In this document: in pieces, positions 1-9,568 of the stretch
Layout: each line of letters starts with the position of its first letter
Numbering within the stretch: the stretch's first letter is position 1
Assembly: GCF_004331675.1 (NCBI RefSeq)
Contig: NZ_SJSN01000007.1
Location: 124,001-188,000, forward strand
Direction: 5' to 3'
Origin: Pedobacter frigidisoli
GTDB taxonomy: Bacteria > Bacteroidota > Bacteroidia > Sphingobacteriales > Sphingobacteriaceae
Length of the DNA stretch: 64,000 nt
The notes under the pieces: generated by a model
Told to the model about the DNA's origin: nothing
Databases searched by the model: none
What the model saw: the letters and a program-made list of their open reading frames with translations, nothing else
Made by a program: the position numbers and the translations under genes

Positions 1-1
1 C

Positions 2-2092
2 GAAGCACCTTTTGGAGATGATCAAAATGCAAAAACTAAATGGAACAGTGATGATCTTTATTTCCGCAGAAAATTTACCATCTCCGATCTTTCTGCCGCT
101 AAGAAAGTTTTAAAACTTAATCATGATGATAATGTAATCGTTTACCTCAACGGGAAAATGATCTACAGGAAAAACGGTTACGTTTCTGATTATATTTATT
201 TGCCAATTGCCGATGGTATTTTAAAATCAGGAGAAAATGTATTGGCTATTCACGTAAAAAATACTGCGGGGGGCAGACATTTAGATGCTGGTATTGTAGA
301 AGAAGCTGCGATTGATTTTCCTATTGTAGTGGCAAAACAAACCAATGTATCCGTTCAGGCCACAACAACAAAATATACTTTTAAATGTGGCGATGTAGAT
401 TTGCAAGTGAGTTTTACCTCTCCACTTTTATTAAATGATATCAAGTTGACGGCTCGCCCAATTAGTTACATCAGCTATGCTGTTAAATCTACAAATTCAA
501 AAGCACACAAAGTTGATGTTTACTTAGGTGCTTCATCAAACATTGCGGTAAATTCTCCCGGTCAGCCAGTTTCTGCCTGGGCTACAAAATCGGGTACTTT
601 ATCTATCTTAAAAGCAGGAACCGTAGAGCAGCCTATATTGAAAAAGCGTGGTGATGATGTTCGTATCGATTGGGGTTACATGTATATCGCCGTTCCAGAA
701 AAATTTAATGCAAAGCAGTTTCTAGGTGAGCAAGATGCTAATTTAAACAGCTTTATTAAATCAACTTACTCATCAGAAAAACAAATTTTAAATACCAAAA
801 CAATCGATTTAAGTACAGTTATTCCATTTGGTTCGGTAAGCGCAACAAGCGTTGAAAAATTTGTAATGGTTGGTTATGATGATCTAAAGTCGGTTGAATA
901 TTTCAAGGAGCAGTTATCTCCGGTTTGGAAACAATCGGGTTCTCAAAATTTTGAAGATCAGCTTATTCAGGCCAATAATGATTACGCAGGTTTGAAAATA
1001 AAATGTGCAACTTTCGATGCTAAGCTTTATGCAGATGCACTTAAAGCAGGCGGAAAAGAATATGCAGATTTATGCAAACTGGCCTACAGACAAAGCATTG
1101 CAGCGCATAAAATTGTTTATGCGCCAAATGGAGATATCCTTTTCTTATCAAAAGAAAATTTCAGCAATGGTTCAATAAATACGGTTGATATCACTTATCC
1201 ATCGGCGCCTCAATATTTAATTTATAGCCCTGAATTATTAAAGGGAATGATGAACGGAATTTTTTATTATTCTGAAAGTGGAAAATGGAAAAAACCTTTC
1301 GCCGCTCACGATTTAGGTACTTATCCGTTAGCAAACGGACAAACCTACGGCGAAGATATGCCTGTTGAGGAAGCTGGAAATATGGTTATTTTAACAGCAG
1401 CAATTACCAAGGCAGAGGGCAACACCAAGTACGCTGCAAAACATTGGGATGTACTGTCTATCTGGGCAAACTATTTATTAAAAGAGGGTTTTGATCCTGC
1501 CAATCAATTATGTACTGATGATTTTGCTGGTCACTTGGCTAGAAACTCCAATTTATCGGTTAAGGCTATTGTAGCTTTAGGCGGCTATGCACAAATGGCG
1601 CAACTTTTAGGTAAAACTGATGTAGCAACAAAATATAGAGATGCAGCAAAATTGATGGCCCAAAATTGGATGAAGTTAGCTGATGATGGTGACCACTATG
1701 CAATAACTTTTAACGATAAAAATACCTGGAGCCAAAAATATAACTTGGTGTGGGATAAATTATTACAGCTCGATCTTTTTCCCGCTGCGGTTTACAAAAA
1801 GGAAATCAACTTTTATTTAACAAAGCAAAAAGATTTCGGCTTGCCATTAGATAGCCGTAAAACTTATACTAAGTCTGATTGGATTATGTGGACCGCAACT
1901 TTGGCCGATAATAATGCTGACTTCGAAAAATTTGTTCATCCAGTTTATCGCTTTGCTACTGAAACGGAAAGTAAGGTTCCCTTAAGCGATTGGCACGAAA
2001 CTACAAATGGTAAAATGACAGGATTCCAAGCGAGAAGTGTTGTTGGTGGTTATTACATCAAAATGCTTGCCGATAAATGGGGGATAAAATAA
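2..2092 (+). CDS. Glutaminase A-like secreted protein (DUF5127/DUF4965/DUF1793), 5' partial
   Basis: The reading frame is open from base 2, so the true start lies before the window; the first Met at 158 is internal. The opening residues (KWNSDDLYFRRKFT, then DDNVIVYLNGK) look like the galactose-binding-type beta-sandwich that precedes DUF5127 in this family. The middle and C-terminal parts carry the family's conserved stretches HDLGTYPLANG, YGEDMPVEEAGNM, YNLVWDKLLQLDLFP and SDWIMWTATLAD, ending in SDWHETTNGK and GFQARSVVGG. The family, named after fungal glutaminase A, has an (alpha/alpha)6 toroid; many bacterial members sit in glycan-use loci and their real substrate is unknown. It ends 112 bases before a GH92 gene and is followed by a strong hairpin, so it may be the end of its own transcript. 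Family assignment is secure; the glutaminase activity is not. Confidence 0.85.
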   Translation, partial: EAPFGDDQNAKTKWNSDDLYFRRKFTISDLSAAKKVLKLNHDDNVIVYLNGKMIYRKNGYVSDYIYLPIADGILKSGENVLAIHVKNTAGGRHLDAGIVEEAAIDFPIVVAKQTNVSVQATTTKYTFKCGDVDLQVSFTSPLLLNDIKLTARPISYISYAVKSTNSKAHKVDVYLGASSNIAVNSPGQPVSAWATKSGTLSILKAGTVEQPILKKRGDDVRIDWGYMYIAVPEKFNAKQFLGEQDANLNSFIKSTYSSEKQILNTKTIDLSTVIPFGSVSATSVEKFVMVGYDDLKSVEYFKEQLSPVWKQSGSQNFEDQLIQANNDYAGLKIKCATFDAKLYADALKAGGKEYADLCKLAYRQSIAAHKIVYAPNGDILFLSKENFSNGSINTVDITYPSAPQYLIYSPELLKGMMNGIFYYSESGKWKKPFAAHDLGTYPLANGQTYGEDMPVEEAGNMVILTAAITKAEGNTKYAAKHWDVLSIWANYLLKEGFDPANQLCTDDFAGHLARNSNLSVKAIVALGGYAQMAQLLGKTDVATKYRDAAKLMAQNWMKLADDGDHYAITFNDKNTWSQKYNLVWDKLLQLDLFPAAVYKKEINFYLTKQKDFGLPLDSRKTYTKSDWIMWTATLADNNADFEKFVHPVYRFATETESKVPLSDWHETTNGKMTGFQARSVVGGYYIKMLADKWGIK

Positions 2093-2099
2093 AAATCAG

Positions 2100-2132
2100 G
2101 CCTACTTACATCATCTACTTATGTGAGTAGGC
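2100..2132 (+). terminator. Hairpin after the glutaminase-like gene
   Basis: A 12-bp stem (2100-2111 with 2121-2132, one G-U pair) closes a 9-base loop just after the stop codon. The following bases are only moderately T-rich, so it may be a 3'-end stabiliser or a weak terminator rather than a full intrinsic terminator. Confidence 0.5.
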
Positions 2133-2204
2133 ATTGATTTTAAAGAAAATTGGATTGATGAATAGGTTACATCAACCAAGTTGAATAAACACAAACACAC
2201 ACAA

Positions 2205-4472
2205 ATGAAAATTAAATTAATTGCATCCGTTCTATTTTGCCTTGCTGCCAAAGGGTTAGTGGCACAGCAAAAAGATTGGGTTAACTTCGTGAACACGCTG
2301 CAGGGAACCAATTCCAAGCACGAACTTACTCGGGGGAATACGTACCCAACAACCGCTTTACCTTTCGGTATGCATACTTGGACACCTCAAACAGGTAGAA
2401 ATGGAGATGGCTGGAAATACCAATACTTTAAGGATAAAATTCGTGGATTTCAACAAGCGCACCAATGTAGCTCGTGGACAAGAGATTACGCTGTATTTTC
2501 GTTTATGCCAATGGTTGATGAATTGGTTGTTGATGAAAATAAACGAGAGACAAAATTTAGCCATAAAAATGAAATTGCAAAACCAAACTATTATAAAGTA
2601 AAGTTTGAGAACAATATTACCACAGAGATTTCGCCATCGGAGCGTGGTGCACATTTGCGTTTTACTTATCCAAAAGGTGAAAGAAGCTTTTTGGTTTTAG
2701 ATGGATATACGCGTTTGAGTGGCGTACAAATTCATCCAAAAGAAAATAAAATTACAGGTTGGGTAAATAATGGCGAGGGTTTTAAAAGAGGTTGGAAGAG
2801 CTATTTTATAGTTCAGTTCGATCAGCCAATTAAATCTTATGGAACTTGGGAAAATAAAAGGAATACCGTTTCTGCCGATTCTACATCAGCCGAAGGTTTA
2901 GGAAAAGGGGCTTTCATTCAATTTGAGAATGGAGCTAAGGTTCAGGTTAAAACGGCTTCATCTTACATCAGTTTAGATCAGGCAGAACTCAATTTAAAAA
3001 GAGAATTGGGAGCTGATAAAACATTAGAAGATACAAAAGCCAAGGCTGCTGCGGTTTGGAATAAATCTTTAGGAAAAGTAGAAGTGGAAGGCGGCTCAAA
3101 AGCTGATATGGAAACTTTTTATTCGTGTTTTTTTAGGGCGAGTTTGTTTTCTAGAAAGTTCTATGAATTAAATGCTGAGGGAAAACCATACTATTTCAGT
3201 CCTTATGATGGTAAGGTTCACGATGGATATATGTTTACCGATACCGGTTTTTGGGATACTTTTCGTGCTCAATTCCCACTTAATTCGTTGGTTCAGCCAG
3301 AAATGCACGGTCGTTATATGCAGGCCATGCTCAATGCTTACGAGCAATGCGGTTGGTTGCCTTCCTGGTCGTTTCCAAGTGAAGCGGGCAGTATGATTGG
3401 TAACCATGCCATTTCTTTATTGGCAGATGCCTGGGCAAAAGGAATTAGAACTTTCGATCCTCAAAAAGCTTTAGATGCATACTATCACGAAGCCATGAAC
3501 AAAGGTCCGTGGGGACCAGCAAATGGTAGAGATGGTGTTAAGGAATATAATGAATTGGGCTACGTTCCATATCCAAGATATAGAGAAGCCACCGCAAAAA
3601 CCCTTGAATACGCTTATGATGACTATTGTGCTTACCAACTAGCTAAGATGGTTGGTAACAAACATTATATGGAGGTTTTTGAAAAACCGATGTATAACTA
3701 CAAAAATGTTTACGATGCAGGTACCCGTTTTATGCGTGGAAAAGATGCACAAGGAAACTGGTCGTCAAAGTTCGATCCCACAGAATGGGGTGGACCTTTT
3801 ACCGAAGGGAACGCTTGGCATTACCATTGGTCGGTATTTCAAGATACCAAAGGCCTCATTAATTTAATGGGTGGCGAAAATAATTTCACCGCAAAATTAG
3901 ACTCTGTTTTTAGCGAGCCCAACAAAGTAAACGTGGGTACTTATGGCGGAATGATTCACGAAATGACGGAAATGGTAGTTGGGAATATGGGGCAATATGC
4001 ACATGGCAACCAACCGATTCAACACATGGTTTATTTGTACAATTATGCCAACCAGCCTTGGAAATCTCAATTTCATGCTCGAGAGGTAATGAAGAAATTA
4101 TACGATGCCACCGAAAATGGATATCCTGGAGATGAAGATCAAGGACAAACATCCTCATGGTATGTTTTAAGTGCACTAGGTTTTTACAGTGTAACTCCAG
4201 GCACAGGTGAATATGTGTTAGGCAGTCCTGTATTCAAAAAGACAACAATAAACTTAGAAAACGGTAAAAAATTCATTATTGATGCACCGGCGAACGATGC
4301 ATCTCATGTTTATATTAAATCGGCAACGCTAAACGGAAAAATCTTCACGCAGAATTTTATAAATCACAGTGATTTACTTAAAGGTGGTGTATTAAAATTA
4401 GAGATGGATGTTAAACCTTCGTTAAAAAGAGGACTATTGGCCGAAGATAAACCGTTTTCGCTTAGTAAATAA
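2205..4472 (+). CDS. GH92 family alpha-mannosidase-like glycoside hydrolase (first copy)
   Basis: The protein is 755 residues when started at the ATG at 2205, which begins a clean signal peptide (MKIKLIASVLFCLAAKGLVA). An in-frame TTG at 2181 only adds a charged leader and is rejected. GH92 enzymes are calcium-dependent exo-alpha-mannosidases with an N-terminal beta-sandwich and a C-terminal (alpha/alpha)6 barrel. The family landmarks are present: GNTYPTTALPFGMHTW near the N-terminus, TGFWDTFRAQFPL, TEGNAWHYHW (Glu about residue 534, where known GH92 enzymes have the acid) and GYPGDEDQGQ (Asp 643-645, region of the base). The usual GNEPSHH motif reads GNQPIQH (about residue 601). It probably acts in the periplasm or at the cell surface on mannosides. 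A second GH92 gene lies at 7194. The linkage specificity cannot be read from the sequence. Confidence 0.92.
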   Translation: MKIKLIASVLFCLAAKGLVAQQKDWVNFVNTLQGTNSKHELTRGNTYPTTALPFGMHTWTPQTGRNGDGWKYQYFKDKIRGFQQAHQCSSWTRDYAVFSFMPMVDELVVDENKRETKFSHKNEIAKPNYYKVKFENNITTEISPSERGAHLRFTYPKGERSFLVLDGYTRLSGVQIHPKENKITGWVNNGEGFKRGWKSYFIVQFDQPIKSYGTWENKRNTVSADSTSAEGLGKGAFIQFENGAKVQVKTASSYISLDQAELNLKRELGADKTLEDTKAKAAAVWNKSLGKVEVEGGSKADMETFYSCFFRASLFSRKFYELNAEGKPYYFSPYDGKVHDGYMFTDTGFWDTFRAQFPLNSLVQPEMHGRYMQAMLNAYEQCGWLPSWSFPSEAGSMIGNHAISLLADAWAKGIRTFDPQKALDAYYHEAMNKGPWGPANGRDGVKEYNELGYVPYPRYREATAKTLEYAYDDYCAYQLAKMVGNKHYMEVFEKPMYNYKNVYDAGTRFMRGKDAQGNWSSKFDPTEWGGPFTEGNAWHYHWSVFQDTKGLINLMGGENNFTAKLDSVFSEPNKVNVGTYGGMIHEMTEMVVGNMGQYAHGNQPIQHMVYLYNYANQPWKSQFHAREVMKKLYDATENGYPGDEDQGQTSSWYVLSALGFYSVTPGTGEYVLGSPVFKKTTINLENGKKFIIDAPANDASHVYIKSATLNGKIFTQNFINHSDLLKGGVLKLEMDVKPSLKRGLLAEDKPFSLSK

Positions 4473-4484
4473 ATATTGAATTGC

Positions 4485-4492
4485 TACTTTTG
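4485..4492 (+). promoter_or_regulatory. Candidate -7 box for the ROK kinase gene
   Basis: TACTTTTG matches the Bacteroidota -7 consensus TAnnTTTG and lies 52 bases before the ROK start codon. No clear TTTG -33 box is seen at the right spacing, so this is a candidate only. Confidence 0.35.
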
Positions 4493-4543
4493 GCCGATTC
4501 AAAACAGAATTAAAGGAATTGTTAACAGAAATAAAGATATAGA

Positions 4544-5434
4544 ATGGAAAAGCCTGTTGCATTAGGTGTAGATATTGGTGGCTCACACATTACGGCCGCA
4601 TTGGTAGATTTAGAATCAAGAACGTTGATAAAAGACTCTATCAAGCGTAGCCCTGTAAATTCGCAGGAGAATAAGGAAGTGATTTTGTCGGCATGGTGTG
4701 AAATCATTACGAAAGCTTTCAAGGATATTAAAAATGGCGCTCGAAATGTTGGGATTGCAATGCCAGGTCCATTTGATTATGTGGAGGGTATTTCCCTAAT
4801 TAAGGATCAAGATAAATTTAAGTCACTTTATAAAATAAACATTAAGGAAGAGCTTTCAAAACGATTAGATATGCCGCCAGAGAATATTCATTTTATTAAT
4901 GATGCGGCAGGTTTTTTACAGGGTGAGGTTTTTGCTGGTGCCGCTAAGGGAAATGCAAATGTACTGGGCTTAACTTTAGGAACAGGTTTGGGCTCATCTC
5001 TTTGCCTTAATTATAAAGCAATTGATGCCGATTTATGGAATTCTGAATTTTTGGATGGTATTGCTGAGGATTATCTTGCTTCGAGATGGTTTGTTAAACG
5101 TTACCTGCAATTAAGCGGTAAGGAATTAGATGGCGTTAAAGAGTTGGCGGAAATTGTTAACACTGACCAATTGGCGGTGAGGGTTTTTATGGAATTTGGA
5201 TATAACCTTGCCCAATTTTTAATACCAATCATCAATAAGCACAAAATAGATACGTTAATTATTGGTGGAAATATTGCCCAATCGTTTCATGCATTTGCCC
5301 CAGAGCTTATTGCTACATTAAAAGGTAATGGAATTGATACAGATATTAAGATTTCAGAATTAAAGGAACATGCTGCATTAATTGGTGCTGCAAGCTGCTG
5401 CGATATGAGTTATCAAAGTACTGAAAAGGAATAA
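4544..5434 (+). CDS. ROK family sugar kinase-like protein
   Basis: The protein is 296 residues and cytoplasmic. The N-terminal DIGGSHITAALVD is the phosphate-1 ATP-binding loop of the ROK/actin-like ATPase fold. GIAMPGPFDY and INDAAGFLQGE (the D-containing sugar-site region) follow, then GLTLGTGLGSSL (phosphate-2) and IIGGNIAQSF (adenosine motif). The CxCGxxGCxE zinc motif common in ROK glucokinases is missing; that region instead reads SEFLDGIAEDYLASRWF, so this is a divergent zinc-less branch. Its position between a mannosidase and secreted hydrolases suggests it phosphorylates a hexose released by them, possibly mannose or glucose; this is inference from context. A candidate TAnnTTTG box precedes it. 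Confidence 0.85.
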   Translation: MEKPVALGVDIGGSHITAALVDLESRTLIKDSIKRSPVNSQENKEVILSAWCEIITKAFKDIKNGARNVGIAMPGPFDYVEGISLIKDQDKFKSLYKINIKEELSKRLDMPPENIHFINDAAGFLQGEVFAGAAKGNANVLGLTLGTGLGSSLCLNYKAIDADLWNSEFLDGIAEDYLASRWFVKRYLQLSGKELDGVKELAEIVNTDQLAVRVFMEFGYNLAQFLIPIINKHKIDTLIIGGNIAQSFHAFAPELIATLKGNGIDTDIKISELKEHAALIGAASCCDMSYQSTEKE

Positions 5435-5517
5435 GACAAAAATGTTATAAAACTTTCCTAGCAATCACTAAATCGTTTTACATATTATAATTATTTTGCA
5501 CTCGATAAAAAATCAAC

Positions 5518-6492
5518 ATGTTAAATAAACTTTTTAGTATAGCTTTAATATCCATAATTTCAATTGCTGCAACCGCTCAAGAAAAAAGGGATCAAGAATA
5601 TTCATTAACCATTTTAGGCGATAATGATTTAAGCGGTAAAACTGCCGAAAAACTCAAATCGGCATTTAATAATACATATCCTTTTTTTGCGATGGCAGAT
5701 GGCTATCGCACTAAAAGAAAGGTAACGCTTAATTTTACGGCCACTGCAACACCAACAATAGAAGCGAAGGCTGGAGAAATTTTAGTAAATGAGGAATGGA
5801 TAAAATCTAAATCTGAGAGTAAGATCGAAAAAGAGTTAAAGAATGCCCTGTCAAAAAATTGGTCATCTTATTCTGTAGATAAACACAAGGGTTATAAGCT
5901 CACATTCATCAGCAAAGACCCCAATTTAAATGCTACTGTTAGGCAAAATTTAATTGATACTTATTTTAAGGTTTACCCTACTTTGGTAAAAACTTTTAAT
6001 AATGCATCTACAAAGGATGTACTTTTCGTGGTGGATACAGCCTACAAGGCTGTTGCTGAAGCAAGTGGAAATCGCATCCTTTTCAGTGCAAATTATATGA
6101 AAGCACACCCAACTGATATTGATGTAGTAACACATGAAACCATGCATATTGTTCAGGGCTATGGTTATAGTGCTGGTCCGGTTTGGTTAACTGAAGGTAT
6201 TGCCGATTATGTTCGTTATAAATACGGAGTGGATAACATAGGCTCTAAATGGAGTTTGCCAGATTATACCACAAAACAGAATTACACCAACAGCTACCGC
6301 ATTACGGCTCGTTTCTTTGCTTGGTTAGAGAAAAATGTAAAGCCAGGTTTAATCTCAATTTTAGATACAGAATTAAGGGCGCACACTTACACCGAAAAGT
6401 CTTGGATGAATTTAACTGGAAAAACACTCGATGAACTTTGGGCAGACTATGGGAGAAGTCCGAAAATCGAATTAACTTATAGCGGTAAATAA
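5518..6492 (+). CDS. Basic secretory protein (BSP) family metallopeptidase-like protein, long form
   Basis: The protein is 324 residues with a signal peptide ending near TAQEK. The C-terminal ~200 residues match the plant basic secretory protein family (gluzincin-like fold). The zinc motif is HETMH (His206, Glu207, His210) with a downstream Glu226 in GPVWLTEGIADYVRY. The first ~120 residues (SLTILGDNDLSGKTAEKL and on) are extra compared with the next gene. They look like a small alpha/beta domain that I do not recognise. The stop is one base before the start of the shorter paralogue, so the two are surely cotranscribed. Likely role: a secreted peptidase or a glycan-associated factor in the hydrolase cluster. 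Catalytic activity is inferred only from the intact zinc motif. Confidence 0.82.
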   Translation: MLNKLFSIALISIISIAATAQEKRDQEYSLTILGDNDLSGKTAEKLKSAFNNTYPFFAMADGYRTKRKVTLNFTATATPTIEAKAGEILVNEEWIKSKSESKIEKELKNALSKNWSSYSVDKHKGYKLTFISKDPNLNATVRQNLIDTYFKVYPTLVKTFNNASTKDVLFVVDTAYKAVAEASGNRILFSANYMKAHPTDIDVVTHETMHIVQGYGYSAGPVWLTEGIADYVRYKYGVDNIGSKWSLPDYTTKQNYTNSYRITARFFAWLEKNVKPGLISILDTELRAHTYTEKSWMNLTGKTLDELWADYGRSPKIELTYSGK

Positions 6493-6493
6493 T

Positions 6494-7162
6494 ATGAGAA
6501 GAATTATCCTATCTGGCATTGTAGCCACTATTGGTATTTTGCCTTTTTCTAACCTGAAAGCACAAGAAGTGATTAAAAGGAAAGGTTACAAACTTACTTT
6601 TGAAAATAATTTCGCCGAATTAGATCCAAAATTAAAGAAACGTTTAATTGAAACTTTTTTTGTGGTTTATCCAAAATTAGCAAAAGAATATAATCCAGCG
6701 ACAGAGAAAAATGTAGTTTTTGCAGTAGATACCGCATATAAAGGAGTAGCGGGAACCAGCGATGGAAAGGTAACTTTCAGCTCTACATGGATGATTAGTC
6801 ATCCGGAGGATATTGATGTGGTTACCCATGAAGTAATGCATATTGTTCAGGATTATGGAAGAAGTATTGGCCCTGGTTGGTTAACTGAAGGTATTGCAGA
6901 TTATGCTCGTTATAAATTTGGTGTTGATAATGCAGGGGCAAATTGGACCTTACCCGATTTAAAACCAGAACATACTTATAAAAACAGTTATAGAATTACG
7001 GCAAGATTTTTTGCCTGGATGGAAAAGGTCAAACCTGGAACTATCAAAGCGGTAAACGAATCACTAAAAGATCATACTTATACCAAAGATATTTGGGCAA
7101 AATTAACAGGTAAGGATTTGGATGGCCTTTGGGCAGATTACATCGCTAATCCCGAAATTTAA
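6494..7162 (+). CDS. Basic secretory protein (BSP) family metallopeptidase-like protein, short form
   Basis: This is a 222-residue tandem paralogue of the preceding gene. It has a signal peptide (ILSGIVATIGILPFSNLKAQ) followed directly by the BSP domain, beginning RKGYKLTFENNF, which aligns with HKGYKLTFISKD in the long form. The zinc motif is intact: HEVMH (His112, Glu113, His116) plus Glu132 in GPGWLTEGIADYARY. It starts one base after the upstream stop and ends 31 bases before the second GH92 gene, which suggests one operon from 5518 to about 9482. As with its neighbour, activity and substrate are not known from sequence. Confidence 0.85.
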   Translation: MRRIILSGIVATIGILPFSNLKAQEVIKRKGYKLTFENNFAELDPKLKKRLIETFFVVYPKLAKEYNPATEKNVVFAVDTAYKGVAGTSDGKVTFSSTWMISHPEDIDVVTHEVMHIVQDYGRSIGPGWLTEGIADYARYKFGVDNAGANWTLPDLKPEHTYKNSYRITARFFAWMEKVKPGTIKAVNESLKDHTYTKDIWAKLTGKDLDGLWADYIANPEI

Positions 7163-7193
7163 ACGAAAACACATAAACTGATATAAATAACAA

Positions 7194-9482
7194 ATGAAAA
7201 AACTATTCATCGCCTTATTAAGTTTTGCGGCCACAACCAGTTTCGCACAAAATGTAGGCAAAATTACAGATCCTGTAGATTGGATAAACCCGTTAATGGG
7301 AACGCAATCCAAACCAGATTTATCCAACGGAAATACTTACCCAGCAATAGGTTTGCCTTGGGGAATGAATATGTGGTCGCCACAAACCGGAAAAAGTGGT
7401 GATGGATGGGCTTACGTTTATAGTGCAGATAAAATTCGTGGCTTTAAGCAAACTCACCAACCATCTCCTTGGATGAACGATTACGGATCATTTTCAATTA
7501 TGCCGGTTACGGGTAAAATGGCTTTCAATGATGATGATCGTGCAAGTTGGTTCAGCCATAAGGCAGAGGTTTCTAAGCCATATTATTACAGCGTTTACTT
7601 AGCTGATGCTGATGTAACGACTGAAATTACACCAACAGAACGTGCTGCACAATTTAGATTTACTTTCCCTAAAACGGATAGTTCTTTCGTAGTGGTAGAT
7701 GCTCAGAATAAGGGCTCATACATCAAGATTATTCCTGCGGAAAGAAAAATTATCGGCTATACTTCTAAATATGCCCGCGGACCGCTTCCTAAAAACTTTA
7801 AAAATTATTTTGTAATCTATTTTAACAAGGATTTCAAAATTGCTAAAACTTGGGATGATAAGAAACTAAACAACAAGGATTTAGAATTAACGGTTGATCA
7901 TGCTGGTGCTGTTATTGGTTTCGCTACTCAAAAAGGCGAGCAGGTAACTGCGAAAGTGGCTTCGTCTTTCATCAGTTTCGAACAAGCTGATATCAATTTA
8001 AAAAGAGAATTGGCAAACGATGGTTTCGATGCTACAAAAGCAAAAGGTAGAGCTATTTGGAACAAAACATTAAGCAAAATTGCTGTAGAGGGTGGCACGA
8101 TCGATCAAATGCGTACTTTCTATTCATGCATGTACCGTACCTTGTTTTTTCCAAATAAATTATATGAGGTTGATGCTCAAAATCAAATTGTTCACTGGAG
8201 TCCTTACACAGGTGAAGTTAAACCTGGATATATGTTTGCTGGAACAGGTTTTTGGGATACCTTTAGAGCTTTGTATCCTTTCTTAAACTTGGTTTATCCA
8301 TCGATAAACAAAGAAATGCAACAAGGACTAATCAACGATTACAAAGAAGGTGGATGGTTGCCAGAGTGGAGTAGCCCAGGTTACGCAAACATTATGGTGG
8401 GTAATAACTCGGCTTCAGTAGTTTCTGATGCCTACATTAAAGGTATGCGTGGTTACGACATTGAAACTTTATGGCAAGCTTTAAAGCATGGCGCAAACAA
8501 CGAAGGTCCGATGGAAGCTGTTGGTCGCGATGGTGTTAAATATTACAATGAGTTAGGTTATGTTCCTTTTGATGTGAAGAAAAATGAGAATGCCGCTAAA
8601 ACATTAGAATATTCTTATGATGATTTCACCATTTACCAATTGGGGAGAGCTTTGGGTAAACCAGCTTCGGAGATTGATGTCTACAAGAAAAGAGCAATGA
8701 ATTATAAAAATCTTTTCGATCCAGCTTCTGGCTTAATGCGTGGTAAAAATCAAGATGGAACTTTCCAAAGCCCTTTTAGTCCATTTAAATGGGGCGGTGC
8801 TTTTACCGAGGGAAATAGCTGGCACTACACTTGGTCTGTTTTTCAAGATGTTGATGGCTTGGCTAAAATGATGGGTGGTCATCAGAAATTCGTAACCAAA
8901 TTGGATTCGGTTTTCTCTATGCCTCCAGTATTTGATGAAAGTGCTTATGGTGGCGTGATTCACGAAATTCGTGAGATGCAAATTGCAAACATGGGTCAAT
9001 ATGCGCATGGAAATCAGCCAATTCAACACATGATTTATTTGTACAACTATGGTGGTGCTCCTTATAAAACTCAATATTGGGTTAGAGAAACCATGAATAG
9101 AATGTACAAAGCAACTCCAGATGGTTATTGTGGAGATGAAGATAACGGTCAAACCTCAGCTTGGTATGTATTTTCAGCAATGGGCTTTTACCCAGTAACA
9201 CCAGCTGTTGATCAATATGTTTTAGGTGCGCCTTTATTTAAAAAAGTTACTTTAACTTTAGAAAACGGCAAAACTGTTGTAATCAATGCACCAGCAAATA
9301 GCGATAATAATCGTTATGTACAGGCATTACAATTAAACGGAAAGCCTTATACAAAAAATTGGATTAGCCACAGTGGCTTGCAGAATGGTGCAGTGTTAAA
9401 CTTCAACATGACTGCTACTCCAAATAAAACTAGAGGATCAAATCCTGCTGATTTCCCTTATTCGTTATCAACAGAAAAATAA
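7194..9482 (+). CDS. GH92 family alpha-mannosidase-like glycoside hydrolase (second copy)
   Basis: The protein is 762 residues, with signal peptide MKKLFIALLSFAATTSFAQ. It is a clear paralogue of the GH92 at 2205: it shares SNGNTYPAIGLPWGMN, GTGFWDTFRALYPFL, FTEGNAWHYTW-type sequence (here EGNSWHYTW), the GNQPIQH variant, and GYCGDEDNGQTSAWYVFSA with the catalytic Asp region. The two copies are clearly diverged, so the duplication is not recent and the copies may differ in linkage or in position within the substrate. Expected to be exported and calcium-dependent. It is followed by a perfect 12-bp hairpin. Confidence 0.92.
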   Translation: MKKLFIALLSFAATTSFAQNVGKITDPVDWINPLMGTQSKPDLSNGNTYPAIGLPWGMNMWSPQTGKSGDGWAYVYSADKIRGFKQTHQPSPWMNDYGSFSIMPVTGKMAFNDDDRASWFSHKAEVSKPYYYSVYLADADVTTEITPTERAAQFRFTFPKTDSSFVVVDAQNKGSYIKIIPAERKIIGYTSKYARGPLPKNFKNYFVIYFNKDFKIAKTWDDKKLNNKDLELTVDHAGAVIGFATQKGEQVTAKVASSFISFEQADINLKRELANDGFDATKAKGRAIWNKTLSKIAVEGGTIDQMRTFYSCMYRTLFFPNKLYEVDAQNQIVHWSPYTGEVKPGYMFAGTGFWDTFRALYPFLNLVYPSINKEMQQGLINDYKEGGWLPEWSSPGYANIMVGNNSASVVSDAYIKGMRGYDIETLWQALKHGANNEGPMEAVGRDGVKYYNELGYVPFDVKKNENAAKTLEYSYDDFTIYQLGRALGKPASEIDVYKKRAMNYKNLFDPASGLMRGKNQDGTFQSPFSPFKWGGAFTEGNSWHYTWSVFQDVDGLAKMMGGHQKFVTKLDSVFSMPPVFDESAYGGVIHEIREMQIANMGQYAHGNQPIQHMIYLYNYGGAPYKTQYWVRETMNRMYKATPDGYCGDEDNGQTSAWYVFSAMGFYPVTPAVDQYVLGAPLFKKVTLTLENGKTVVINAPANSDNNRYVQALQLNGKPYTKNWISHSGLQNGAVLNFNMTATPNKTRGSNPADFPYSLSTEK

Positions 9483-9487
9483 AATAC

Positions 9488-9522
9488 TTATCCATCGGAT
9501 GAATTATTCGTCCGATGGATAA
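9488..9522 (+). terminator. Hairpin between GH92 and the DUF1080 gene
   Basis: A perfect 12-bp stem (9488-9499 with 9511-9522) with an 11-base loop lies 6 bases after the GH92 stop. It is followed by AATTTAAAATATTTAA, AT-rich but without a T run, so it may be a terminator or processing hairpin. It sits under the unlikely upstream extension of the next ORF, which supports the later start chosen there. Confidence 0.6.
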
Positions 9523-9568
9523 ATTTAAAATATTTAACCTTAACTGGGTTAAAACTAACAAACCAAAT

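Noticed and set aside
8733..9152. 139-codon minus-strand ORF antisense to the second GH92 gene
   Set aside because: Lies fully within a conserved gene and has no recognisable sequence.
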